NCBI GenBank assembly: GCA_030704615.1
Contig: CM060734.1
Coordinates: 47,696,042-47,756,041, forward strand
DNA from: Takakia lepidozioides
Taxonomy: Eukaryota > Streptophyta > Takakiopsida > Takakiales > Takakiaceae
Direction: 5' to 3'
Length of the DNA stretch: 60,000 nucleotides
Shown: in pieces, positions 21,269 to 33,260 of the stretch
Layout: the number at the start of each line of letters is the position of its first letter
Position numbering within the stretch: position 1 is the first letter of the stretch
Position numbers and translations under genes: made by a program
The notes under the pieces: model-generated
What the model saw: only the letters and a program-made list of their open reading frames with translations
What the model was told of the DNA's origin: nothing
Databases searched by the model: none

Positions 21269-24200
21269 AGAAACTTTACCCCCTTTTCAAACAAAAGAAA
21301 AAAAGAAAAAGCGTGTGGAATTCCCTATTTTTTCAAAATTTATGAATAAAATAAAATTGAGAATGAATTATTAATTTCAAAATATCTAGGTTTAGAGATA
21401 GCATAAAACTAATAGTTACAGAAATAAATGTGTAGTATTTGTAAGGAATAAACGGATCTCAAATCTAAGATTTACGCACTGCCCGTCCTGCTGCTCGCTG
21501 CGCAGGTTTTCTCGCTCGTCAATCCCTGACCGAATTTATATGCCGAATATTGTAAATTGGCGGAAAAGATTACATTATCGGAGATTACAGCCCCGGAAAA
21601 ACCTGTAAGTTAATCCTGTGAGGACGACAATCCTGTCTGGAAGGCCTGATTTCAATATTAGGTCAGGTTTTTGACGTTATCCCCGTCTTGGAGGGCCAGC
21701 CCAAAATGTGGTATAGATGAAGCCAATATGTAGCCCAAGTTTCATTTCAAAAAGAATCAGCGAGTGAGAAGATGGCGCGACGATGTGGAGGGGCAGGTGG
21801 AAAAAGAGGGGGAGCCATGACGTCCTACCCTGAATCATCCAGGCAAACTTAACCTTACAAAAATGCCCGTCCCTTCTACTCCATATGCCCAAGAATTTTC
21901 TTGATCTTGCTCTCGCTGCTTGCAGCGTGGTAGCCTTATGGTTTCCCCGGAGATTTTAATTTTTTTTCCTCCTAATAATCCCAAACAAAGGACCCAAGTC
22001 AGGGTCATAAACAAAAAGGTAGATTATAATAAGACAATATTGTAGTTTTTCCACCTGGATTCCAATTTTATTTTTCATTTTTATTTTTTCGTTTGTATGT
22101 ATACATTAGAAAGAAGAATCAGTCGGCACCCCAGGGTTTTAATTTTTTTCCCTCAAATAATTCGAATAAAATTTTAAAGGGCTTCATTACCTTTGCTTTT
22201 AAAATTTAAAAAACAAATCAGTCACGGTACATTCCGCCCATTTAGAATGCACCAAAAAAAAAAAAAAAAAAAAAACACCTGCCAGATTTCTCTTACTAAG
22301 TTTACTTCCAAGAACAGCCTGGCAAGGTAGCACACGACGTATCCCGTGAAATAAAAAGAAAAAACTTAAAAGAAAAACCGTGGCGCATAGCCCGTGAAAG
22401 TATTAGACTTGTCTCCTATGCACAAGTTGACACAACGTGGTTCAAAACTAACCTCCCGTGGACAAGCTCACACGTACCCCACATACTTACGCCCCACGTG
22501 ACTCTCGTGTCCTTTGTCAGCTCCTGCCACCTGTCACACCTTGCTCTGTCTGCTTTCTGACCTTTGGCCTGTCTGAACCCTAATTTTTCTTGTCAGCGCC
22601 TGTGGGTATCCGTCTTAATATTATTAGAATAATAGATAAGTATTGCATAAACCTCATGTTATTAGAATTTATTATTTTTACTAATTTTCTGCAAGGAAGA
22701 GTAGCTGATTTTACTAATGCTTTTGCATCTGCTTATAACATATAATCTTTAACAACTTATGGACGTGACACAATGAACGATGATATGCTTTTTCACTTCT
22801 TTTTTTTTTTCCAAATTTGATTGTAACAATTTTTCATTTCTTCTTACAAAGATGATTTACCAAAAAAGAAAAAAGAAAAAAGAAAAAAATGATGATTTAC
22901 AAAAACGACTTCATTCTTGTGATTGGAGATACTATACAGTAATATAGTCCACTGGCATTGTTGAGAGCCATGGTTAACTTACAGTTACCCCTACGCTTAC
23001 ATTCCGAAGTATCAAGTAAGTTAAAAGATGGAATCTTCTTCTTTTCTCCAGAAATTGTCATGTGACTTTCTGGAATTGTCGTGTCGGCAGCTACGACTAC
23101 TAATGGACCCTATAGTCGTAGAAACGCTAACTATACGATCGTCACTGGAATTCCATCCATTTTTATTATTATTTCTGTGCTTCTGCCCCTTTTCTGAAAA
23201 ACAAAAAATTAAAACAAATGGAAGCCCGAAAAGCTCAGCTCGCGCCCTTTTCTTCAACCCGCTGGAATGTACAGAGTAGAGTGAACAGCAAACTTTCGAG
23301 GGCACAGGACCCGAGAGATTTGGGTATTACAGCGAGTTATGGCATTTGCGTGGCCATCATTGTGACATGCACATTGCGAGTTATTCCTGGCGCACCGCTT
23401 CAGTGTGGGCTTCATTGCTGGGTCCCGCTTCCAACGGACTGGGTTGCTGCAGACGGCACAATGCATCAGTAGGTTGCGTCTGGCCCAGTTTGAGGCTTTG
23501 GTTCATCCTTTGCTGTGGTGATCCCAGTTTTCCACCACTGCACTGAGTTTTATAGCTTTCTTGAGACAATTGGTGGCAAGTCAAACATATATCTATGTCA
23601 ATTTTAATCTATCTATGGACATGACGAGCTGTAGTTGGTCAATCGTGTTTTGACCAACTTTGAAAGAAGTACAGTTCAGAATATCTGTGATTTATGCAAG
23701 TTCTGTTTGTAGCACAAGCTGCTGTGATGAACCTCATCTCATTCTGATGCAAGTTCTGGTCTTGTTGTTGCATGGTATGATTGAGCTGTGATACACACAA
23801 AAATTTGGTCATACTGTCACTTGTAGAAACTACAAATACAATATCTATTTTGGCTACCCACTAAAGACTAGAGTATGAGCAAAAGAGCTCTGTTATACAT
23901 AGGTGACTGACAAGTGAAACTGGGCCAATTAAGGAGCCAACGCGTTACATGAGGAGTTGTGAAAAGGGCGGAGGGAGTTTTACCACTATTAATTATCTCA
24001 CTGTTTTTTTCCAACAGCTTCCGAATTATTGTAGTGGCTGCTACCATACATTAGCGGCCTCAAGGATGTCATTGATAGGAGCTTTTGGTTATACGCAAGT
24101 GGCTCTCAACTTTTTTCTTTTTCTTTTTGTTTCACCAGGGACAGAGGCCCTCGAAACTCATCTTTTCCATCGACTATATTATGCTCTTTTATGCTATGAG

Positions 24201-24745
24201 TGATATCATTTGAAGGCATCAGTATTTGAGACCCTTTTAATTTCACAACAAAATGCTCCTTGAGGTTCATCTACCTCTTGATTTTTTCAGCTCATTGTAT
24301 TTTCTGAGCCTCTGTCACTATCATCTCTCTTATGTATAAACATCTTATTCATGGATGCAGCTCTCTGTATAAAAGAATTGGTGTTTTTTCTCTTTCCTAA
24401 ATCTTATACAAGAGATATTCCATCCAATATTTCACACATTAGTTTTTTCTTAGTACAAGTCTCCCAGCCAGAGGGGTTTTGGGGAAATGAAACAACTGTG
24501 GCAGTGAAAGGCAGCATCCGGGCTCTGAGTGCTGAACATTGAAGGTGTTTACTGTTTTCCTGACAATTCCACTTGATATAAATGAACTGGCACAAAATCG
24601 CTAGTGAGTCCTCAATACTAAGCCTCCGGACAGGATGCAAATAGATTGTTTGATTGCCTTTCCAGAGCTTAATGTACGAGCCTGACAGCCCCGAAAGAAG
24701 GCAAAGCGGTCCAGACTCCATGCTGACCCCATGCTGACAGTATGA
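21269..24745. other. AT-rich noncoding stretch
   Basis: Poly-A and A/G-rich runs (22255-22275, 22860-22890), T-rich stretches and short frames only. The stretch 23020-23580 has slightly more balanced composition and open frames on both strands but nothing I recognise. A LINE-tail-like copy (CACCAGGGACAGAGGCCCT after a T-rich run) is at about 24112-24160. Confidence 0.45.
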
Positions 24746-25615
24746 AAGCGGGACTTGTACCAGATGTCATTCTGAATATGTACAACCCTCCAGCTAGACA
24801 TGTATGCACAATGTGGAATCAAGGATGCCAAGAGATTGTTCGACAATATCGCTGAACGAAATTTGGTATCATGGAATATAATATGGCAGGATATTCGCAG
24901 CATGGTTGTCAAAGAGAGATATTCGCAGCTATTTGAAGGAATGCAACACGAGGGTTTTAGGCTGGACAGTATCACATTTGTATGTGTTCTCTCTGCGTGT
25001 AGCCATGCTGGCCTAGTGGATGAAGGTTAATTTCCCTGAGTCATCAGGCATCACTCCAATATTAGTAGAGCATTTTGGCTGCATGCTGGACCTTCTTGGC
25101 CGTGCAGAGCAATTCGATGAGGCAGAGAACTCTATCAAGTGCCAACCAAACCAGAATATGTAGTGTTGCTTGTTGTCTGCAGAATTCATAGCAGAGTTGT
25201 AGTTGAAACGTGTGGCTACATGTATTCTCAAGTTGGTTCCAACGCCGCAACTTATGTGTTGCAATCGAACCTCTATGCAGCAGCTGGCAGGGATGGTACT
25301 GCAACGGTGAGAAGGATGATGAAGGTTAGAGGGGTCAGAAAGGGGCCAGGTCGCTCCTGAATTGAGGTTGAGCACAGGATGCAAACCTTCGTTGTAGATG
25401 ACAAATCGCATCCAAATGAGGAAATCCATGCTGAGCTGACAAGATTAATGTCTCGGCAGATGAAGGAGGCAGGGTATGTCCTTGACACGCGCGCGCTTTG
25501 TATTGCATGATGTGGAGGAGCAAAAGGAATTTTCTGTTTGCCACCACAGCGAGAAGCTGGCCATTGCTTTTGGGCTGATCAGCACGGCCCCTGGGCCGCC
25601 CCTCCGTGTCCTTTA
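24746..25615 (+). pseudogene. Decayed PPR-DYW gene (3' half)
   Basis: Plus-strand similarity to PLS-class PPR proteins passes through several frames. PPR pieces are DMYAQCGIKDAKRLFDNIAE, ERNLVSWNI and DSITFVCVLSACSHAGLVDE. E-domain pieces are EHFGCMLDLLGRAEQFDEAE, LYAAAGRDG and RGVRKGPGRS with a stop where SIEV should follow. DYW-domain pieces are [29 protein letters not shown] and [11 protein letters not shown]-like remains. Frameshifts near 24885, 25029, 25135 and 25490, plus stops, make it dead. Upstream PPR repeats and the final DYW end are missing. The best relative in the window is the intact gene at 53769-56009. Confidence 0.88.
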
Positions 25616-25888
25616 ATTGAACTCTTGTAATATGCGAGGTCTTTTCCCTGGAGTTTGCAAGGTACTTGGGGCAGGGATATAAGCTGAAGGAGCAGGGATG
25701 GAGTTTGGGTCCAGATTCATTCGGGAGGGCCGGATTTCATGCTGCACAGGAACCTATGATCCCTTTGTGGATTGATAGCCACAAGAAACTTGCATGGTTA
25801 GATGGTAAACTGGAAGCTGAAAGAGGCTCTACAAATTTTGAACCAAGTAGGAATTTCAGCAAATATACATGTGTAGATCTCAAGATGA

Positions 25889-26190
25889 GAGCAAGCTGCC
25901 ATCCCCTCTCGTGAGTGAGAGAGACGCAGAAAATATTCTCCGGTACTACGCACCCCGTCCCTTTCGACCCGATGCGAGAAACAATGGCAACACCACGCAT
26001 GGGTGTAAACCATCAGTTGCTTCTCCATTTTGCTCTTACTTGCTCTTCTCCTCCGCTCCACACAACACAAATGACTGCCTAGCAAATGCCCTCTCTAGCA
26101 TTTCGCATAAATAACTTACGTATTAAAACTGTAAGATGTGTGCATTGATGGCGTAATGTGCCAAGTGCCAACCCACTTTCGAATTTCGAT
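25889..26190. repeat. Copy 1 of a 300-bp duplication linked to PPR loci
   Basis: Closely similar, in the same orientation, to 53459-53745. Both start AGCAAGCTGCCATCCCCTCT, share GCGAGAAACAATGGCA and TTGCTTCTCCATTTTGCTCT, and end GTGCCAAGTGCCAACCCACT. At 53.5 kb this is the 3' flank of the intact PPR gene. Here it lies beyond a plus-strand PPR pseudogene, so the orientations do not agree with simple duplication of a whole gene. Confidence 0.85.
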
Positions 26191-26192
26191 AG

Positions 26193-27170
26193 TCCCTTGT
26201 GGCTAGGCATGTGCCTTTCACTGAAGATGTGCATTGGGCTTGTATGGGTGATTGATACCCTGTTCCTTGCAGGAAGCTACAATACTAGTGATCTGGTTGT
26301 AAAATTTGTTGGATGGAGTGTACCTGGTGAAGAGTCAATCAGTACGCGTTCGTGTTTGCAGCTGCACTTTTTCCTACTGATTTTCGCGTGTTCACATGGG
26401 CCATATTCAGTCTTTCGAAGAGCTCTAGAGTCTAGATCACTCCCGTGTAAGTTCATTCTGAATCCTCGTTGGGAATTGCATTGACTATGGTCACGTCCGA
26501 GTATTCTTTTCATGTCTCTTTGCTGGACGTGGAGACTGACCATTGGTATTTTGCATGACTGTGCTCGACTCACACAGCGGGGTGGGCCTGGATTATGTAA
26601 GCGGTTCTCTTCCGCTTTGGACCCGATCTTCACAAAGTATGATGGAATGCTTAAGATTACCTTTCTTAGGGACATGGTGGGAAAAACATTTATAATCCAC
26701 AGTATAACTCCAAGCAGGATGTCTGCAGTTGGAAAACAGATATGATCAGGGACAGAACCAGTTATAATCGTAGAAACTCAGTGCACTATGAAGCATCCCA
26801 CATATATTCCATTCGTCGACGAGCTGTTACTAGAGCATCAACTCCGCAGCCACCTTCGAGTAGGTCCAAGCCTTCTAAAGTTGGTCATCGCATTGGTTTA
26901 TGAGAGAGAGCAGATCCCCATCTAATCGTCCACATCGATCATGCCTTAAATACTAAACAGTCAATGTCACTTATTATCAAGCAACTAACAGCCAATATAT
27001 CTATATGTACCCTGCTATGTCGAATCACCACGTCGAATCACCACTGGTCAATTTAAAGGTTACACCTCCAACGATCAGGCTGACATCGCTTCTATTCTCA
27101 ACACCCACGACCACAGTTGCATTATGCAGCAGCTGTGAGGCTGCTTACCAGGGTGCAGATATCCACTCAC
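26193..27170. other. No gene seen
   Basis: Short frames on both strands (for example 26277-26675 minus) have no recognised family signature. Confidence 0.45.
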
Positions 27171-27790
27171 CTCAAAATACTTGATGTTCTGGCGCACCCA
27201 CGCTTCGATCGTCGTCGGCTTCACACCCGTGATAAGCTCGACGGACGTCGTCAGTGATGCTGTTTATTTGGTCGTGTGCGTGTTGCAATGCCAGTATAAC
27301 AAAGTGGTTGTTAATGGAAATGTTGTGCTTTGAGATCCGTCTGCTCCCACTCCTCGGAGGGTACATCTACGTACTCGACCTTGCGCCCCAGTGCCTTTGA
27401 GTATTCGCCGGCTACTGCGTCCATATCTTCTGATACTGGTCTGCAGAGTTCGTAGACTCTCCCGACATGTCTCTCAGGATTGGCAAGTATCTCAAAGGCC
27501 ACTCGCGCCAGATCGTTCGCTGCAATCGGCGACAGTTTACCTCTTTTGAATGGCAGTCTGATTTCTCCAGATTTCGAAATGGACCTCGCAGCCATGCCGT
27601 ACAACTCCAGGAATACTGTCGCCCTCAAGGTAACAACCGGCAGACCAGACCGACCGAGCACCTGCTCAACCAGCCAATGACATCTTTCTTGCTTGCTCGC
27701 TGTGGATTGTTTGACATATGTTCATTTAAGAGACTATCAGCTGGGACATGTTGACAAACACCTCGACTCCATAGTGTTTGGCAACTGCGG
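27171..27790 (-). pseudogene. NmrA-like NAD(P)-binding protein, 3' part, cut off by a retrotransposon
   Basis: Minus-strand sequence of an NmrA-type atypical short-chain dehydrogenase. It reads VAKHYGVEVFVNMSQ next to the insertion, then HWLVEQVLGRSGLPVVTLRA, SPIAANDLARVAFEILANPE, VGRVYELCRPVSEDMDAVAG and ALGRKVEYVDVP. In a different frame come NHFVILALQHAHDQINSITD and, in a third, VELITGVKPTTIEAWVRQN before a GT donor at 27170. At least two frame changes (near 27300 and 27255) and disturbed sequence around 27700-27750 show decay beyond the insertion. The family binds NAD(P) as sensor or reductase; the substrate is unknown. It continues at 33869 on the far side of the gypsy element, joined exactly at the TGCGG target site. 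Confidence 0.85.
27786..27790. repeat. Target-site duplication TGCGG, left copy
   Basis: TGCGG immediately precedes the 5' LTR; the same five bases at 33869-33873 follow the 3' LTR. Five bp is the usual Ty3/gypsy duplication length. Confidence 0.93.
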
Positions 27791-28494
27791 TGTTAGGTGC
27801 CTATGGAGCCCGGACTGGAACAGCGGATCAGCCCATCAGAGAAGAACGTAACCGCTGAACCTTCGGGGCTGATCTTAAGGGACACCTGCAGGTGACAAGA
27901 ACTGGGCAAGCTGGTGGTTTCAAGAAGCTAGGGATTTGTGAAGAAGGTGGCAGAGTGCGACAAGAAAAAAGCATGGTTGCAGCGCGGGCTGATGGAGCAG
28001 GCCTGAATTGAGGAGAAGGACAGATGATTTGAAGAGAGGGCATGAGATCTGAATAGGATGTGTGATATATGCATAGAGGAGATGAGAATATAGCATGGTG
28101 TGGCGGTTGGGTGGACCGGAGGAGTAATCCGGTCTGTGCAGTCAGGAATAGATAAGGTAGAGATGAGCGGTGGGCTTTCTTGCTGACTGAAATCAGCCTT
28201 CTCTACCTAGAGTGTACAAGCTGTGAATAGAGTTCTAGTCAGGTTTATACTGGGCTTGAACTGACCGGAATCCCCCTGATAGTGAGCATAGGAGTGTCTT
28301 ACACTGGCGTTGATTTTCCCTCATGAATATAATCAAGTGGACAGCTCCTTCCTTTGAGCTTTTGGAATGAGATCAACTGTATGTGACTTCATGTTATAGA
28401 ACTGAGTATTGGTTGGGTGGAACTGGTGCTATTGTTGAGAACTGGGCAGAACGTGTAGAAGTGTTGCGGTTGAAAGAAAGACAGAGCGGTGATA
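27791..28494 (+). repeat. 5' LTR
   Basis: Starts TGTTAGGTGCC and ends AGACAGAGCGGTGATA, matching the 3' LTR throughout. The end is TA, not the usual CA. The boundary is fixed by the flanking TGCGG duplication and by the PBS two bases downstream. Confidence 0.93.
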
Positions 28495-28496
28495 AG

Positions 28497-28510
28497 TGGT
28501 ATCAAAGCCC
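28497..28510 (+). other. Primer-binding site (tRNA-Met initiator)
   Basis: TGGTATCAAAGCCC lies two bases after the LTR. It fits the complement of the plant initiator tRNA-Met 3' end (TGGTATCAGAGCC) with one mismatch. Confidence 0.85.
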
Positions 28511-28642
28511 GGATCAGCGATCGGGGAGAGGCACAGATCGTGGAATTTTGAAATTTCCAGAAGTAAGGAAATCGGGTGAATGAGCCAGATCTCGTTCGGC
28601 TTTGTGAGCACACACCCTTGTGACGACGAGCAAGATAGTGAA

Positions 28643-29850
28643 ATGGCAGGAGAGCGTGAGCGCTCCGATGCAGCCAGCCTACACCGAACTCCAGATCGTG
28701 AGCGTGGGAGTCAATTATTTTCCCAGCAGCAGATGGAGGCCCTAGGCGCTTTAATTTGATCTGAGATGCAAAAATTGGCCCCTGCACAAACTCAAACTGA
28801 AAAGCGATCTCGGGAGTTAGCTGTGAGTGAGCCACGGAATGAGGATGAATCCCAGGCCAATTCCCATGAGGCCAAGATGAAACGAAGCAAAGGACGTCAC
28901 TAGGGAAATCAGAAGATTGGTGAAATTGCCAGAATTTTATGGTAAGCCATCTGTCAATCCTGAGGAAATATAGTCTTTCCTGGATACATTAGAAGAGTTC
29001 TTTGAGGACGATTATTCAGAGGAAGCCAAGATACAGACAGCTGCTCTGCAGCTCCGTGATGCCGTCAAGCTATGGTGGTCGCGCCAGAAACAGGAACGCC
29101 GTGAACACAAGAAACCACCTGTGGATAGTTGGGCTATGTTTAAGACATTGTTCTTAGCCCACTACCTACCTGGCGACTAGCACACAAGATGAAAGTGGAA
29201 CTGTTCAGGTTGAAACAGGAGACCTTGAGTGTTGATGAATTCAAAACTAGATTTGAAACCCACGCAAGCTACTTTCCTTCCCTGAGTGAAGAAGACAGGG
29301 TTGATTTCTTTGTGGATGGCCTGAATGATTCCTTTAAATATAAAATCAAGGCCCACAATCCTCGAACAGAAGCAGAGGCCTATCGCTTGGTTTGTAACTT
29401 TGAAAGTAAGACCAAGGCATAGAGGATTGTGACTCAGGCTCGTGAATTTAAGCCAGATGCAGTGCCATCTTGGCAACCAACTAAGAAAAAAGGGAACTGG
29501 AAAATGTTCAAGCCTTATAACAAGAGACAAGATGGCTCAAATAGTCGAAGGCCAGCGCAGGTAGAAGCCCCTGCACGGCTCAGTGCCAAGGAACAGAAAG
29601 AGCACAGGCGCAAATGATTGTGTTTTATCTGCCATGAGTGGGGTCACAGGGCTAGAGAATGTCCTAAGCGTCAGGCTCGGCAGGCAGCCACAGTGACAGT
29701 TCAGAAACCAGCCGAACCTTTGACCATAACTGAAGTGACCGATGAGGGGCCAAGTCAGGAAAAAAGAAAAAGAACTCATATTCGGGTTTCAACAGCAGTT
29801 GTTGAGGATCGGGTGGCCTACAATACTAATGTCATTCGGGTTTATGGTAA
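28643..29850 (+). pseudogene. Gypsy gag region, broken
   Basis: Starts at MAGERERSD and passes a retrotransposon-gag core (29189-29422: VELFRLKQETLSVDEFKTRF and similar) to a CCHC zinc knuckle, CFICHEWGHRARECPK, at about 29619-29666. The frame is interrupted by TGA near 28757, TAG at 29420 and TGA at 29615. It is shifted further near 28900-29180 (TAG in GGCGACTAG). Three stops are each one C-to-T step from a sense codon (CGA or CAG). Confidence 0.85.
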
Positions 29851-31575
29851 GGTAGCTGTTGATAGACACTGGAAGCACTCACAATTTGTTGTCCAAGAAC
29901 TTTGCTGACAACCTGAACCTGACTCAAGAGGATGTGCAGCCTTCCCACATTCTGCTACCCAACGGCTGTGTGGAGGTTACGCATAGACGTCTGTGTACAC
30001 ACAACAGCAGATTTCGAGGTTTGGGATGGAGCTCGGTACGACTGCATCCTCGGTATGCAGTGTGTGGATCCAGTGGATGCGGTGGTAGCCTGCAAGCTCG
30101 GAACGGTCAGTGGGACTTTGCCAAATGGAGAGGCATTCAATCTTAAAGGTACCAGGGCCCTTCCTAATGTCCCAGTCTTGTCAGCCTTGCAGATAAAGAG
30201 GTACATTCGTAAAGGGCACGCGCAGCTTTTTGCCGTTAGCATGCATGAACCATCAGGAATAGAGTATGTGAAAAATTCACATCCTAGACTTGATGTACTA
30301 CTGCATGAATATGTTGATGTGTTTCCTGATGAACTTCCTGAAATGCCCCCTGAGCGAGAGGTTGATCATGCTATTGAACTAGTGATGGATGTTGTACCGG
30401 TTGCAAAGGCACCATACAGACATTCAATTGCAGAGAATGAGGAATTAGAAAGACAATTGAATGATTTGCTTGAGAAAGGGTACATTCGCCCAAGTAAATC
30501 ACCATGGGGTGCTCCAGTGATGTTCAAGAAAAAGAAAGATAGGAGTCTGAGGTTGTGTGTTGATTATAGGTGGTTGAATAAGTTCACCATCAAGAATCAG
30601 TTTCATCTGCCTCGTGTAGACGACTTGTTTGACCATATGTATGGGAGTCAAGTTTTTTCAAAGCTTGATCTCCGATCTGGATATCACCAGATACGAATCA
30701 AGGATTCTGACATACCGAAGACTGGATTTCGATCTCGCTTTGGTCATTACGAATTCTTGGTGATGCCATTTGGGCTCACGAATGCTCCAGCAACATTCAC
30801 GCATCTAATGAATTCCCTGTTTCAAAAGTATTTAGGAAAGATGGTCTTGGTCTACATGGATGACATACTGATATACTCGAAGACCGAAGAAGAGCATGAC
30901 CTACATTTACGTGTGGTCTTAGACATACTGAGAGAGAACCATTTGTTAGCTAAGAGAAGCAAGTGTGAGTTCTTTGTGGACCACATGGATTACTTGGGAT
31001 TTTGCATCTCCAAAGATAGAATCTCGATTGATCCCAAGAAAGTCCAGACAGTGGCTGAGTGGCCTAGGCCAAGTGATAAGACAGAGGTCAGGAGCTTTAT
31101 TGGATTTGCCAACTTCATGCGGAAGTTTGTCAAGTCTTTTTCACAGATTGCAGCTCCGTTGACTGACTTATCTAAGGACTCAAGTCCTGTAAGTTTGAGA
31201 GATGTCAGGACAGGAGAATGTGATTACAGTTTTGAAAAATTGAAATTTGCTTTGACACACGCTCCTGTACTGAAATTGCTTGACCCTACCAAGGGAGCAA
31301 TTGTACTCTGTATTGATGCTTGTTATCGGGGCTATGTAGATGCAAGATGGGCATGTAATTGCATATGAATCTCGAAAGGTCAGTCCAGCAGAGAAGAATT
31401 ACCCGACTCATGAGAAGGAACTGTTGGCAATAGTTCATGCCTTAAAGATATGGAGGCATTATCTACTTCCAGTTGATTTTGTAATAGAGACCGACCATCA
31501 GAGTTTGAAGTACTTGACCACGCAGCCTCATTTGAGCCAGAGACAGATTCGGTGGTCAGAACTGTTTCAACTGCA
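29851..31575 (+). pseudogene. Gypsy protease, reverse transcriptase and RNase H, frameshifted
   Basis: The aspartic protease site DTGSTHNLL lies in one frame (from 29862), and the rest of protease and the RT in another (29932-31368). RT landmarks are [43 protein letters not shown] and the catalytic VYMDD. RNase H (CIDAC, then [30 protein letters not shown]) is split by frame changes near 31342 and 31575. All catalytic landmarks read normally, so the element was functional before the indels. Confidence 0.92.
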
Positions 31576-33260
31576 TGTTTCATTATGACCTGAAGTATGT
31601 CAAGGGAAGAGAGAACGTGATTGCGGATGCACTTTCTAGGAGACCATTACAAGCTAATGTTGTCTCGTGCATCAGAAGCACTATATTCCAGGACATTAAA
31701 GGTCGGTATGAAATTGATGGATTCTTCAAAGAACCATTTAAGAGTTTGTCTCGTGACCAGAGGACTTCCATTGAGAAGGAGAAATATCGGCCGTACCTCT
31801 TGAGAGATGAAATGTTATTCTATAATGGTCAGCTGTGTGTTCCCATGATCCCGGACCTGAGATTGCAAATCATTCATAATAGTCATAATGTTCCAATCTC
31901 CGGACACCCGGGCTTTCAGAGGACCTATTGGTCAATACGGAAGCACTACTTTTGGCCGGGTATGAAGAGAGAAATCAAAGAGTATGTGCAGAAATGTTTC
32001 CCCTGTCAGGTTTCAAAGTCAGTAAAAGTCAGACCTCCTGGATTATTACAACCTTTATCTATTCCTGGATGGAATTGGGAATCCATTAGCATGGATTTCA
32101 TTGTGGCTTTGCCCAGGACCAGAAATGGCCATGACAGTATCATGGTGGTTGTAGATAGGCTGTCTAAGATGACCCATTTGATACCTACAAAGATGAGTGC
32201 TACGGCATCAGATGTTGCATCCCTATACATGAAAGAAATATTCAGGATTCATGGTCTGCCTCGTGAGATTTTATGTGACAGGGATTCAAAGTTTACAAGT
32301 CAATTTTGGACTGACTTGTTCAAGAAATTGGGAACCAATGTGAGACTAAGTACAGTCTTTCACCCAGAAACAGATGCTCAGACAGAAAGAACCAACCGTA
32401 CAATTAAGGATATGTTGAGAATGTACGTTGGTGAGAGACAATCCTCTTGGGAACGGTCTCTATACTTAGTGGAATTTGCCTATAACAAACATTTCCACAG
32501 TGCCATTGGCATGAGTCCATTCGAAGCTTTATACGGACAAGATTGCTTAGCTCATGCTTCGCTTATTGCACCACCATCAAATGTGCAGAGTGTGAATGAC
32601 CGAATCAGAGAGATCCACTCTGTCCTAGATCTGGTGAAGCGTAGTATGCAGGCTGCACAAGAACGGGCCAAGTTCTTTGCTGACAAGCACAGGACTTTTC
32701 GTGAATTTACTGTTGATGATATGGTGTTCTTAAAGGTTACACCTAAGAGAAGCAATCTAACACTTGGCAAGTGTTACAAGCTATCACCAAGGTTTTGTGG
32801 CCCATTCAAGGTTCTAAAACGCCATGGCACAGTGGCCTATGAGTTAGATTTGCCTCCAACATGGAAGATTCATAAAACTTTCCATGTCAGCCATCTCCGG
32901 AAGTATATGTCAAACCCATCGCACATCTTGCCCACATTTCCTCAACCTATGGACGATGGTCAGCTGATAGCTGAACCCCAAAAGATTCTAGAAACGCGAG
33001 TGAAGCACCTGCGCGACCGTTCTTGGAAAGAACATTTAATTAAGTGGTTGCATTACCCAGAGACAGAGGCTACTTGGGAAAAAGAGAATGAACTAACATT
33101 GAATTACTCCTCATTTTCTGTCATTGAGGACAATGACCTGCCTTTGGGAGGGGGAGCTTTGTTAGGTGCCTATATATGGAGCCCGGACTGGATCAGCCCA
33201 TCAGAGAAGAACGTAACCGCTGAACCTTCGGGGCTGATCTTTACGGACACCTACAGGTGA
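31575..33260 (+). pseudogene. Gypsy integrase with chromodomain
   Basis: A 561-codon open frame holds the end of RNase H (GRENVIADALSRR), then the integrase HHCC zinc finger (GHPGFQRTYW, CFPCQ). The catalytic D-D-E residues follow (SMDFIVALP, CDRDSKFTS, QTERTNRTIKD), then the GPF/Y-like region and a C-terminal chromodomain (EHLIKWLHYPETEATWE). The frame runs through the polypurine tract about 100 nt into the 3' LTR before stopping, so the usual stop before the LTR is missing or mutated. No start of its own; it belongs to the polyprotein. Confidence 0.93.
33144..33157 (+). other. Polypurine tract
   Basis: TTGGGAGGGGGAGC lies directly before the 3' LTR start (TGTTAGG at 33160), the expected plus-strand priming site. 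Confidence 0.85.
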
